Shown here in pieces: positions 26,599-34,960 of a DNA stretch of 64,000 nt. The position numbers and the translations under genes were made by a program. This DNA comes from Bradyrhizobium sp. 170 (GTDB lineage Bacteria > Pseudomonadota > Alphaproteobacteria > Rhizobiales > Xanthobacteraceae): the NCBI RefSeq assembly GCF_023101085.1, contig NZ_CP064703.1:5580001-5644000 (forward strand), given 5' to 3'. The notes beneath the pieces are model-generated. The model saw nothing but the letters and a program-made list of their open reading frames with translations. It had not been told where the DNA came from and searched no databases. Every line of letters starts with the position of its first letter. The stretch's first letter is position 1.

Positions 26599-26679
26599 CT
26601 ATTGACGCGCCGCGCAGGCGTACATGTTGATTTCCATGCCCACCGGCACTTCCACAATCTTCGGAGTTTTCCAACTCAT
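26599..26679 (-). CDS. pqqA: PqqA, coenzyme PQQ precursor peptide
   Basis: The 26-residue peptide reads MSWKTPKIVEVPVGMEINMY followed by ACAARQ, with the invariant Glu16 and Tyr20 that are cross-linked and excised to form PQQ. GGGAG lies about 12 nt upstream of the ATG at 26679. pqqBCDE do not follow in this window, so they must lie elsewhere. The gene is immediately relevant to XoxF, which needs PQQ. A direct repeat like that at xoxF lies about 130 bp upstream. Confidence 0.95.
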   Translation of the reverse strand: MSWKTPKIVEVPVGMEINMYACAARQ

Positions 26680-27004
26680 CAGGGTTTCTCCCAAGCAGTG
26701 CTGGCACGACATTCGTGCCGGCACCAAAACTAGGTTGACCTCGAACGTAGCGCAAGCTCGGAACATCAGACATTGACGGCATACCGGCGCATCTGACGCC
26801 GGAAACTTCCCTCTTGGGCAAAGCCACTTCGCTCTTGGACAAGGCGAACGAGCGAAAGCGACGAATCGACGTATACGTCGCGTCGGTCACGATTGGCGAA
26901 TTCGGTTCGCCTAACAAAACCTGTCTGTTGCAGTCGGACACTTCGGGGATGTCGGAGAGCCGGCCGAAGCGCCGACAATCCGACACCGCCTGAGCTACAC
27001 GCCC
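26680..27004. promoter_or_regulatory. Upstream region of pqqA, repeat-rich
   Basis: This 325-bp region holds the direct repeats at 26807-26840, a TTCGCTC (26828-26834) / GAGCGAA (26850-26856) inverted pair, a 14-bp palindrome CGACGTATACGTCG (26867-26880) and a GGCGAA/TTCGCC hairpin (26895-26911). Frames reading through it have no protein-like features. It most likely controls pqqA. Confidence 0.55.
26807..26840 (-). promoter_or_regulatory. Tandem 13-bp direct repeats upstream of pqqA, matching the xoxF site
   Basis: TTCCCTCTTGGGC (26807-26819) and TTCGCTCTTGGAC (26828-26840) are 21 bp apart. Read on the minus strand they are GTCCAAGAGCGAA and GCCCAAGAGGGAA, near-identical to the pair at 5661-5694. 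The near edge is 127 bp from the pqqA start. Relative to its gene the pair is inverted compared with the xoxF copy. Confidence 0.58.
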
Positions 27005-27334
27005 TCAGCAATCCTTGTCTGCGTCTGCGGTCTTGCTGTCCGCTTTGGCGCCTTCGGCCTGCTGTGCCGCCGGTGGTTCGCCCTGCATCTGCCGCTGCGT
27101 ATCCTGCGAAGACGCCGCAACGTCTCCGGTCTTTTGATTCATCGTTTCGGTCGGCGGATGTCGATCGGTGCTGCCGGCCATACCCGTCGTCTGGCTGTCG
27201 CCCATCTTGGCCGGCCCGGAGCCTGCGTCCTTCAGGCTGGCGGATCGGCCTGTATCACAGGGACCTGCCAACGCTGCGCCGGTGCTCAAAACCAGGATGG
27301 AGCAACCAGCAATCATGAACTGTTTCATTTTCAT
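27005..27334 (-). CDS. Small exported low-complexity protein, unknown function
   Basis: The 109-residue protein has a signal peptide (MKMKQFMIAGCSILVLSTGAALA), then GPCDTGRSASLKDAGSGPA and a hydrophilic tail rich in Q, A, D and K ending in DKDC. AGGAGAGACAG precedes the ATG at 27334. Similar proteins in Bradyrhizobium have been loosely labelled YjbE-like exopolysaccharide proteins, which I would not rely on. Its link to the methanol island is positional only. Confidence 0.6.
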   Translation of the reverse strand: MKMKQFMIAGCSILVLSTGAALAGPCDTGRSASLKDAGSGPAKMGDSQTTGMAGSTDRHPPTETMNQKTGDVAASSQDTQRQMQGEPPAAQQAEGAKADSKTADADKDC

Positions 27335-27468
27335 CTGTCTCTCCTGTTCTCGTGAAGCACGCACACCGTGATGAGGGGCAACCGACACGTTGTCTGCAGG
27401 TTCCGGGTGGTTACGCGAATCTCGACATGTTTAATCTGGCGCACGATTTTTTTTGACGAGGACAGCCC

Positions 27469-27732
27469 ATGGAACCGATTCACCGAAGGTTGATCAGTTT
27501 TCTTTTCGCGTTGGGCCTTGTGTCGGGAGCCTTTGCGCAGGACAGGCAGCCTGACCAAACCGCGCCAAATGCCGAGACCGCCGCGCCCGCCAACGGGCCG
27601 TCATTGACCGGAAAAGAACGCATGGGCAGGAAGTGGATGGACGAGCAACGGATCGACAATTGCAACGTGCCGATCGACAAGCGCGGGAGCAGGCCACGAT
27701 CCAGCATCTGCCCGCATGTTCCGTCGGGATGA
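27469..27732 (+). CDS. Small exported protein, unknown function
   Basis: The 87-residue protein has a signal peptide (ending AFA), a short disordered spacer and a conserved-looking C-terminal block GRKWMDEQRIDNCNVPIDKRG...CPHVPSG with two cysteines. GAGGA lies upstream of the ATG. It diverges from the gene at 27005-27334. The C-terminal block resembles proteins seen in other Rhizobiales, but no function is known to me. Confidence 0.62.
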   Translation: MEPIHRRLISFLFALGLVSGAFAQDRQPDQTAPNAETAAPANGPSLTGKERMGRKWMDEQRIDNCNVPIDKRGSRPRSSICPHVPSG

Positions 27733-27898
27733 TCGGCGACGACGGAGAAAGGGCACGGCTGCGCAAGCAATATGGTCCAGCGCTGTCGCCCTTGTCCGCG
27801 ACACGACGCACCGAGATGAACTCACGCAGCGCCACGGTTCAGCCACACGGCATCAGCCCTGCGATGAAGACCAAAGCAGCGGCTCGTCGTGCCCGCCG

Positions 27899-27926
27899 CG
27901 GTTAATCCCAGGCGGTTAATCCCAGG
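27899..27926. repeat. 14-bp tandem duplication at the end of the peptide-binding protein gene
   Basis: CGGTTAATCCCAGG occurs twice in a row (27899-27912 and 27913-27926). The right copy holds the stop codon and last codons of the gene ending at 27916, so the left copy repeats the gene end just outside the reading frame. It looks like a replication-slippage duplication. Confidence 0.7.
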
Positions 27927-29412
27927 ACCAGGCGGAGAAGTCGTTCTCGAATTGCGGGACTTCCTTCCACACGCCCTTCAGCTTCTTGTTCGCGATGGTG
28001 ATCCATTGCGGCTGGAACAGGAAGCCGGCGACCGCGTCGGTCGCTAGCATGCGCTGTGCGTCGCCGAGCAGTTTGGCGCGCTCGGCCTCGGCCGGTGTTG
28101 CCCTGATCTGCTGGTAGAGCGCATTGAAGGCCTCGTTGTTATAACCGAGATAATAGTCGGACTCGGTTATCTTCACGAGATCGAACGGCTCGACATGCGA
28201 GATGATGGTGAGATCGAAATTGTGCGGACCGTTGCCGGCAAACACCTGCGACAGCCACTGCGCCCATTCGACGTTCTCGATCTTGGCGATGATGCCGACC
28301 TTGGCGAGCTGGGCTGCGAGGACTTCGCCGCCCTGCCGCGCGTAAGGCGGCGGCGGCAGCTTGAGGCTGAGCTCAAGCGGCGTCTTCACGCCGGCCTCCG
28401 CCAACAGCTTCTTGGCCTTTTCGGGGTCGTAGGGATTGATGCCTGTCGTGTCGACATAACCCAGCGATCCCGGCGTATAGAAGCTGCCGATCGGCGCGCC
28501 AAAGCCATCGACGGCGCCGTCGATCATCGCCTTGCGATCGATGGCAGCGAGAATGGCGCGGCGAACCCGCACATCGTCGAGCGGCTTCTTCCGTTCGTTG
28601 ATGCCGACGATGGTCTTGGCCCTGGAGCCGCCGATCAACACATTGAAGCGCGGATCGGCCTTGAACTGCGCCACGCTGCGCGCCACTGCGGCGCGCGGAA
28701 ACGCGTCGATGTCGCCCGACAGCAGCGCCGCGACCTGCGCGGAGGGATCGCTGATGAAGCGGATGGTCACCTTGGAAAGCTTGATCGCGGCGGCGTTGCG
28801 ATAATCGGGCCATTTGCTCAGAGTGATCGACGATCCCTTGGCCCAGGCGCCGAGTGTATAGGGTCCAGTGCCGACCGGCTGCGTCGCATTGGTCGGCGCG
28901 CTCTTCGGCTCGACGATCGAGCCGCCCGCCTGACCGAGCAGGAACGGCAGGTTCGGTTCGGAATATTTGAGCGCGACCACGATCGTCTCCGCATCGGGCG
29001 CGGTGACCTGCTCAAACGCCTGGTACAGGCTCTTGTCCTTGTTGGTGCTGGTCGGCACCGCGTTGCGATCATAGGAGAACTTTACCGCCGCGGAATCGAA
29101 CGGCTCGCCGTTATGGAATTTGACGCCCTTGCGGAGCTTGAATGTATAGGTCTTCAGGTCGGCCGACGCCTGCCAGCTCTCGGCGAGCAACGGCGATACC
29201 GAACCGTCCTCGTTGATCTTGGTCAGGGTCTCATAGAGGTTATAGAGCGTGACCTCGGCGATCGCCGCAGCCGCTGCGTTGGTGGGATCGAGCCCCGGCG
29301 GCTCCAGCCCCATGCCCATGACGACGCTGTCCTTCTTGCCCTGCGCGAGGCTCGGCAGCGGCGTTGCGGCGAACGCGGCGATAAGTGCAAAAACAGCTAG
29401 TTTCCTGAACAT
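27916..29412 (-). CDS. Peptide-type ABC transporter substrate-binding protein (family 5)
   Basis: The 498-residue exported protein (signal peptide ends LAQG) has the family-5 extracellular solute-binding pattern: GLDPTNAAAAAIAEVTLYNLYETL, LAESWQASADLKTYTFKLRKGVKFHNGEPF and GINPYDPEKAKKLLAEAG. It is the last gene after two permease and two ATPase genes and follows the second ATPase gene by 56 bp. Substrates of this family include peptides, opines and nickel. With the amidase at the head of the operon, an amide or short peptide is plausible. Confidence 0.9.
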   Translation of the reverse strand: MFRKLAVFALIAAFAATPLPSLAQGKKDSVVMGMGLEPPGLDPTNAAAAAIAEVTLYNLYETLTKINEDGSVSPLLAESWQASADLKTYTFKLRKGVKFHNGEPFDSAAVKFSYDRNAVPTSTNKDKSLYQAFEQVTAPDAETIVVALKYSEPNLPFLLGQAGGSIVEPKSAPTNATQPVGTGPYTLGAWAKGSSITLSKWPDYRNAAAIKLSKVTIRFISDPSAQVAALLSGDIDAFPRAAVARSVAQFKADPRFNVLIGGSRAKTIVGINERKKPLDDVRVRRAILAAIDRKAMIDGAVDGFGAPIGSFYTPGSLGYVDTTGINPYDPEKAKKLLAEAGVKTPLELSLKLPPPPYARQGGEVLAAQLAKVGIIAKIENVEWAQWLSQVFAGNGPHNFDLTIISHVEPFDLVKITESDYYLGYNNEAFNALYQQIRATPAEAERAKLLGDAQRMLATDAVAGFLFQPQWITIANKKLKGVWKEVPQFENDFSAWSWD

Positions 29413-29468
29413 TCACTTGCTCCCCTGACATATCGCGTGACCAGACTAAGCCAGTCCCGCACAAAAGA

Positions 29469-30503
29469 CTAACTCTCCTCCGACGACACTGGAGGCAATG
29501 CCATCACGGCCTCGGCGTGGTGGCATGCCGCAAGGTGCGCCGTTCCGAAATTGCGCAGCGCCGGCGCGGTGTCGCGGCAATGCTGGTCGGCCAGTGGACA
29601 GCGCGATGCGTAGGCGCACCCTGTCGCGCCGGTCGACTGCGAAGCGATCGACTGGGCGCCGCGGCGGCGGCGTACCCCACCGGCGCGGGCGCGCGGCACG
29701 GCCTCGAGCAACGCCCGCGTGTAGGGGTGGGCGCAATGCGCGAACAGATCCTCAGGGCTCCCCTGCTCGACGATCCGCCCGAGATACATCACCGCGATCT
29801 CGTCGCAGAGATAATCCACCACCGCGAGATCGTGGCTGATCAGGATGTAGCTCAACCCAAACTGATCCTGCAGGTCTTGCAGAAGATTGAGCACCTGCGC
29901 CTGCACGGAGACGTCGAGTGCGCTGACCGGCTCGTCGGCGACAATCAGTTTTGGCTGGGTGATCAGCGCACGCGCGATCGCGATGCGCTGACGCTGGCCG
30001 CCGGAGAATTCATGCGGAAACTTGTCCATGTCGGCGTCGCGCAGCCCGACCTGCCCCAGCACGCCGGCAACGCGCTGACGCAGCGTGGCGCGATCCATGC
30101 GCCCGAGCGCGGTCAAAGGCTCCGCGACGATACGCGCAATGGTCTGTCGTGGGTCTAGCGAGCCATAGGGATCCTGAAACACCATCTGGAAATCACGCCG
30201 GGCGCGGCGCAATTCGCCAGCCGGCATCCGGTGCAGGTCACGGCCCATCAGCGACACCGACCCCGACGAGGGCTGCTCCAGCGCCATCACCAGCCGCGCG
30301 AAGGTCGACTTGCCCGATCCGGACTCGCCGACCACGCCGAGGCTTCGGCCTGCCATCACCTGCGCGGTGACGCCGTTGAGCGCGTGCACCTGCCCGGCCG
30401 GCTTGAACACGCTTTCGCGCGGCAGCGTGTAGCGCTGCGCCAGATCCTTTACATCGAGCAGCGGCAGTTCGGCGGACGGTAACGATTGGTCCAGCATGGT
30501 CAT
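29469..30503 (-). CDS. Peptide-type ABC transporter ATP-binding protein (DppF-like)
   Basis: The 344-residue ATPase has Walker A GESGSGKST, signature FSGGQRQR and Walker B LIVADEPVSALD. It also has the C-terminal oligopeptide-transporter extension with GCAYASRCPLADQHC, where cysteines bind a metal cluster in the family. The start overlaps the stop of the other ATPase gene by 4 bp. The two ATPases are expected to form the heterodimer that drives the permease. Confidence 0.92.
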   Translation of the reverse strand: MTMLDQSLPSAELPLLDVKDLAQRYTLPRESVFKPAGQVHALNGVTAQVMAGRSLGVVGESGSGKSTFARLVMALEQPSSGSVSLMGRDLHRMPAGELRRARRDFQMVFQDPYGSLDPRQTIARIVAEPLTALGRMDRATLRQRVAGVLGQVGLRDADMDKFPHEFSGGQRQRIAIARALITQPKLIVADEPVSALDVSVQAQVLNLLQDLQDQFGLSYILISHDLAVVDYLCDEIAVMYLGRIVEQGSPEDLFAHCAHPYTRALLEAVPRARAGGVRRRRGAQSIASQSTGATGCAYASRCPLADQHCRDTAPALRNFGTAHLAACHHAEAVMALPPVSSEES

Positions 30504-31519
30504 GCGCCCAAAACTCCGACCGCCTCAGCCATTGAAACATCCGTCCTGAGACAGCGCACGCCATGGCCGGCGCCGACGTCCACCGCGGCCGGAAGCGCCA
30601 CGCGGCAACGATCCTCGACGATCGCGCAGCGGTCAGCGAAGGTGCACCCCGAGGGCAGATCGGCAAGCTCGGGTACGGTGCCGGCGATCGTCTGCAGCCG
30701 GGTCCCCTTGCGCGCACCAAGGCGCGGGCGGGCGCGAAACAGACCCTGCGTGTAGGGATGCCCCATGCGCGTGAACACGGCATCCGTCGCGCCGCTTTCG
30801 ACGACGGTGCCGCCATACATCACCATCATACGCTGCACATTCTCGGCGATGACGCCGAGATCGTGCGAGATAAGAATCATCGACATGCCGCGCTCGGCAA
30901 CGAGGTCTGCGATCAAATCGAGGATCTGTCCCTGGATGGTGACGTCGAGCGCCGTGGTCGGCTCATCGGCGATCAGCACGTCGGGCTGGCAGGCCAGCGC
31001 CATGGCAATGGTAACACGCTGCCGCTGGCCCCCCGAGAACTGGTGCGGATAGGCATCGACGCGTTTCGCCGCATCGGGAAGCCCGACACGATCGAGCAAG
31101 GCGATGGCTTCCTTGCGGGCCTCTGCCGCCGAGCAATTGGTGTGACGCCGCAGCGGCTCGGCCACCTGACGGCCGATCGTGTGCATCGGATTGAGCGCAG
31201 TCATCGGCTCCTGGAAGATCATGCTGATGCGATTGCCGCGCAGCTTGCAGTAATTCGCATCCGACAGGCCCACCAGTTCGCTGCCGTCGAGCCGGATGCT
31301 GCCGCTGACGACGGCGCTGTCGGGCAGCAGGCCCATCAGCGCGAGCGCGGTGACGGACTTGCCGCATCCGGATTCACCGACGAGACCCAGGGTTTCGCCG
31401 CGCTTCAGCGAGAAACTGATGCCGCGAACGGCCTGCGCCGGACCGCGGCTGGTGTTGAGCCGGACGCCGAGATCCCTGACCTCGATCAAAGGCGCGTTGG
31501 CGGACTTGCTCATGTTCAA
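30500..31519 (-). CDS. Peptide-type ABC transporter ATP-binding protein (DppD-like)
   Basis: The 339-residue ATPase carries Walker [11 protein letters not shown]-loop [12 protein letters not shown], signature FSGGQRQR and Walker [13 protein letters not shown], plus a C-terminal [16 protein letters not shown] cysteine region. It overlaps the permease gene by 4 bp upstream and the DppF-like gene by 4 bp downstream. The Walker A ends in Ser-Val rather than Ser-Thr, a variation seen in DppD/OppD proteins. Confidence 0.92.
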   Translation of the reverse strand: MNMSKSANAPLIEVRDLGVRLNTSRGPAQAVRGISFSLKRGETLGLVGESGCGKSVTALALMGLLPDSAVVSGSIRLDGSELVGLSDANYCKLRGNRISMIFQEPMTALNPMHTIGRQVAEPLRRHTNCSAAEARKEAIALLDRVGLPDAAKRVDAYPHQFSGGQRQRVTIAMALACQPDVLIADEPTTALDVTIQGQILDLIADLVAERGMSMILISHDLGVIAENVQRMMVMYGGTVVESGATDAVFTRMGHPYTQGLFRARPRLGARKGTRLQTIAGTVPELADLPSGCTFADRCAIVEDRCRVALPAAVDVGAGHGVRCLRTDVSMAEAVGVLGA

Positions 31520-32412
31520 CGCTCCCGCGCCAGCCGGGGATCGAGCAGATCGCGCAACCCGTCGCCGAGCAGATTGAGGCCAAGCACGGCAACTGCGATC
31601 GCAGCGCCCGGATAGACCGCGAGCATCGGTGACTGGAACAGCAACGTCTGCGCGTCGTTCAGCATGCGGCCCCAGGACGGCTGCGGCGGCTGTGTGCCGA
31701 GGCCGAGATAGGACAGCGCCGCTTCGGCCAGGATCGCGAGCGCGAACTGGATCGTGCCCTGCACGATCAGGATCGGCAGGACGTTCGGCAGCACGTGCTC
31801 AATGGTGATGCGGAAGCCGCCTTTGCCAGAGGCGCGCGCGGCCAGCACGAACTCCCGCGCCCAGATCGCATTGGCCGATCCACGGGTCAGCCGGACCAGA
31901 GTTGGAATCTGGAAGATACCGATGGCGATGATCGAGGTCACCATGCCCGGGCCGGCGACGGCCGCCAGCATGATGGCCGAGAGCACCGCAGGAAACGCAA
32001 AGGTGAAGTCGCTCATCCGCATGATGAGCTCTTCGGTCCAGCCCTTGCGCGCGGCGGCAATCAGCCCAAGGCACACCCCGAAGGTGAGACCGATCCCGAC
32101 GGCGATGATGCCGACCATGATGGTAGAGCGGGCGCCGACCAGCAGCAACGAGACGATATCGCGGCCGAGCACGTCGGTGCCGAGCCAGTGCGCGGCCGAC
32201 GGTGGCCGCAGCTTGGAGGCCACGTCGATTTCATAGGCCGACCACGGCGTCCAGACCAGCGACAGCAAGGCGGCGCAGAGCACCATCAGGCTGAGCGTGC
32301 CGCCCGCAACGAAGCTGCGATGGCGCAGCGCGCGACGCCAGAAGCCGTTCGCGAGCCGCGGACGCGCGACGGTGGCTGCAACCTCGACTGAGGCGCTCAG
32401 CGGGGTGCTCAT
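31516..32412 (-). CDS. Peptide-type ABC transporter permease (DppC-like)
   Basis: The 298-residue protein has an N-terminal OppC-type region with one transmembrane segment (SFVAGGTLSLMVLCAALLSLV). The BPD_transp_1 domain follows, with the contact motif EFVLAARASGKGGFRITIEHVLPNVLP. The ATG at 32412 overlaps the DppB-like stop (ATGA); a longer upstream reading overlaps that gene and is spurious. Confidence 0.9.
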   Translation of the reverse strand: MSTPLSASVEVAATVARPRLANGFWRRALRHRSFVAGGTLSLMVLCAALLSLVWTPWSAYEIDVASKLRPPSAAHWLGTDVLGRDIVSLLLVGARSTIMVGIIAVGIGLTFGVCLGLIAAARKGWTEELIMRMSDFTFAFPAVLSAIMLAAVAGPGMVTSIIAIGIFQIPTLVRLTRGSANAIWAREFVLAARASGKGGFRITIEHVLPNVLPILIVQGTIQFALAILAEAALSYLGLGTQPPQPSWGRMLNDAQTLLFQSPMLAVYPGAAIAVAVLGLNLLGDGLRDLLDPRLARER

Positions 32413-33359
32413 AGGTTGTGAACCTTGATGCGCGGATCGATGAAGGCATAGAGCACATCGACCACAAAGTTGACGATGACGACCACGGCCGCCAGCAGCA
32501 TCACGCAGTTGCGCACCACGATCAGGTCGCGATTGGCGATCGACTGGAAAATCAGTCGGCCGAGACCCGGCAGATAGAACACGTTCTCGATCACGATCGT
32601 CCCCGCCAGCAGGTTGGCGAACTGAAGGCCCATGATCGTCATGACAGGGATCATCGCGTTGCGCAGTACATGCCGCCACAATACGTCGCGCTTGCTCAAG
32701 CCCTTGGCGCGCGCGGTGCGCACGAAATCCTCGCGCAGCACCTCAAGCACCGCGGAGCGCGTGACCCGTGCGAGGATCGCCGCCTGCACCACCGATAGCG
32801 AGATCGCAGGCAACAGCAGCGACTTGATCCCGGCAATGATGCTTTCATCCCAGCCCGCAAATCCGCCGGCCGAAAGCCATTGCAGCTTCACCGAGAACAG
32901 CAAAATAAGCAGGATGGCGAACCAGAAGTTGGGAAGCGCTATGCCGAACTGCGTCAGCGACATCACGCCCACATCGCCGAGCTTGTTGTGATTTGCCGCC
33001 GTATAGATGCCGGCGGACAGAGCCAGCACGACCGTCATGGACATGGACATGATCGCCAATGGAATTGTCAGCGTAAGACGCTCAGCAATCAATGCTGCAA
33101 CAGGCGTGCCATAGGCATAGCTGTTGCCGAGATCGCCCGTCAGCATTCCCGCGATCCAATGGACGTACCGATAGTGCAGCGGTTGATCCAGCCCGAGCTT
33201 GACCGTCAGCGCCCGGACCGCATCAGGCGAGGCATCCGCGCCCATCAGCATCTGTGCAGCGTTGCCGGGCAACGCATCCAGGACAAGGAAGATAATCAGC
33301 GACGCGCCGACCAGCGTCGCTACCAGCGTCAGAAAGCGGCGGAAAATGAAGACGCTCAA
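32409..33359 (-). CDS. Peptide-type ABC transporter permease (DppB-like), TTG start
   Basis: The 316-residue protein has the DppB layout: N-terminal MSVFIFRRFLTLVATLVGASLIIF transmembrane segment, an extracytoplasmic loop, then a five-helix permease domain with EDFVRTARAKGLSKRDVLWRHVLRNA. No ATG is near the beginning; the frame opens with TTG at 33359, with AAGGGA about 9 nt upstream inside a duplicated element. It follows the amidase gene by 68 bp. Confidence 0.9.
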   Translation of the reverse strand: MSVFIFRRFLTLVATLVGASLIIFLVLDALPGNAAQMLMGADASPDAVRALTVKLGLDQPLHYRYVHWIAGMLTGDLGNSYAYGTPVAALIAERLTLTIPLAIMSMSMTVVLALSAGIYTAANHNKLGDVGVMSLTQFGIALPNFWFAILLILLFSVKLQWLSAGGFAGWDESIIAGIKSLLLPAISLSVVQAAILARVTRSAVLEVLREDFVRTARAKGLSKRDVLWRHVLRNAMIPVMTIMGLQFANLLAGTIVIENVFYLPGLGRLIFQSIANRDLIVVRNCVMLLAAVVVIVNFVVDVLYAFIDPRIKVHNL

Positions 33360-33367
33360 GTCCCGAT

Positions 33368-33397
33368 TCCCTTGTTAGCAGCCAGTCCCTTGTTAGC
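33368..33397 (-). repeat. Duplicated 12-bp element carrying a ribosome binding site
   Basis: TCCCTTGTTAGC occurs at 33368-33379 and 33386-33397, 18 bp apart. On the minus strand each copy ends in AAGGGA. The copy nearer the gene supplies the likely Shine-Dalgarno site for the TTG-initiated permease gene. Confidence 0.6.
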
Positions 33398-33427
33398 GAT
33401 CAAGCGTGGTGGCGGCCGCATTTTCGC

Positions 33428-34858
33428 TTAGCCGGCTAGATTCGGCCACCGGCCGAGAAGATCTTGCGAGGCCTCAAACAGCGCGCTGACGCGCAGCAAT
33501 TCGACGTCTCCACGGAATTGTCCGACCAACTGGATGCCGATCGGCAGGCCGTCCGCGTCAAAGCCGCAGGGCAGACTGACGGCAGGATGACCGGTCATGT
33601 TGAACGGCATTGTCCAGGGAAACCAGCTCGGCCGCACGTCGCTGAATACCCGCCCGTCGATGTCTATCGTGCCGAACAGGTCCTGATCGATCGGCAGCGC
33701 GGTTCGGGTTATGGTTGGCATCGCGAGAATGTCGACCCTTTGCAGCAATGTCTGAACCCGCCGGAACAGCGCCGTACGGTCAAACATCGCCCGCTGATAG
33801 TCAACACCGCTGACCTTCGTGGCCAGCGCCAGTTGCTTCATGAAGGTCTCGCTCAGCTCATCGCCATGATCGGCGGCAAGCTTCTCGAACCGCGCGCGCC
33901 AGGCGGTGTGATTGATGGCGCGCCAGATCGGCTCCACCTCAAATCCGTCGCCGGACATTTCCTCGACCTCGGCCCCGAGGGCCTCCAGCCTGGCAAGCGC
34001 GACCTTGAATGCCGCGACGACATCGGCCGCAACTGGCAGGCCGAGCGGCGCGAGGCAGAATGCAATCTTGCGCCCGCGCAGATCACCGTTTGGCGCCGAT
34101 CCCTCGACAAAATTCCACGGCGGCAATCCGATCGACCACGGATCGGAAGCGTCTTCTCCCGACATCGCCTGCATCATCAGGGCGGTGTCTGCGACGGTGC
34201 GCGTCGTAGGCGTCACGTAGGTCTGATTGCCGAACGCGTCCTGCACCTGACTGTGGGGAATAGCGCCGTTGCTTTGCTTCAGGCCAACAACGCCGTTGCA
34301 GGCTGCCGGAATCCGAGTCGAGCCGCCGCCATCGGTTGCGATGGCAAGCGGCGCGATGCCGCTTGCAACCGCAACCGCCGCCCCCCCGCTTGAACCGCCG
34401 CTCGAGCGCGCGCCACTCCAGGCATTGCGCGTGCGGCCGAACAACGGCGAATCCGTCAGGCACTTGGTGCCGAACTCCGGCGTCGTGGTCTTGCCCACGA
34501 GAATGGCACCCTCTGCCCGCATTCGCGCCACGGCGACCGCATCATGGTCAGGCACGTTGTCCTTGTAGGGGATCGCTCCGAAGGTCGTTCGCACCCCCTT
34601 GGTGTTGACAATATCTTTCACGGTGAATGGGATGCCGTGAAGAAGGCCCAGCGGCTTCCCGGCCATCACCTCACGCTCTGCGTTCCTCGCCTCGGCCATG
34701 GCTTCATCCCCACACAGCGTGATGAAGCAGTTCAACTCGGGCTGCATCCGCTCGGCACGCGCAAGCACGGCACGCGTAATTTCGACCGGTGAAACATCCC
34801 TGCGGACGATCCGCGCGCGGAGTTCGGTCGCAGGCAGGAAGCACAGTTCATCGCTCAT
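33428..34858 (-). CDS. Amidase, amidase-signature family
   Basis: The 476-residue enzyme has the Ser-cisSer-Lys triad of the amidase-signature family: Lys81 in FTVKDI, Ser156 in GGSSGG and Ser180 in TDGGGSTRIPA. It hydrolyses an amide whose identity is not evident. AGGGGA upstream supports the ATG at 34858 over an extension to 34897. It heads an apparent operon with the peptide-type ABC transporter genes, so imported amides may be cleaved in the cytoplasm. The divergent LysR gene probably controls it. Confidence 0.92.
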   Translation of the reverse strand: MSDELCFLPATELRARIVRRDVSPVEITRAVLARAERMQPELNCFITLCGDEAMAEARNAEREVMAGKPLGLLHGIPFTVKDIVNTKGVRTTFGAIPYKDNVPDHDAVAVARMRAEGAILVGKTTTPEFGTKCLTDSPLFGRTRNAWSGARSSGGSSGGAAVAVASGIAPLAIATDGGGSTRIPAACNGVVGLKQSNGAIPHSQVQDAFGNQTYVTPTTRTVADTALMMQAMSGEDASDPWSIGLPPWNFVEGSAPNGDLRGRKIAFCLAPLGLPVAADVVAAFKVALARLEALGAEVEEMSGDGFEVEPIWRAINHTAWRARFEKLAADHGDELSETFMKQLALATKVSGVDYQRAMFDRTALFRRVQTLLQRVDILAMPTITRTALPIDQDLFGTIDIDGRVFSDVRPSWFPWTMPFNMTGHPAVSLPCGFDADGLPIGIQLVGQFRGDVELLRVSALFEASQDLLGRWPNLAG

Positions 34859-34960
34859 CGCGAAAGTCCCCTGGGTCGAATGACGCAAAGATGACATTCA
34901 GATTGACTTCAGGTCCAATACCATCGCACAACTGACCCATACGAGTTCGGTATAGCAAAA

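Noticed and set aside
26330..26986. 218-codon minus-strand frame spanning pqqA
   Set aside because: It overlaps pqqA and the repeat-rich promoter, has no signal or domain pattern and looks like read-through of non-coding DNA.
27633..27905. 90-codon plus-strand frame overlapping the small exported protein gene
   Set aside because: It overlaps the better-supported 27469-27732 gene and lacks a signal peptide, conserved pattern or ribosome site.
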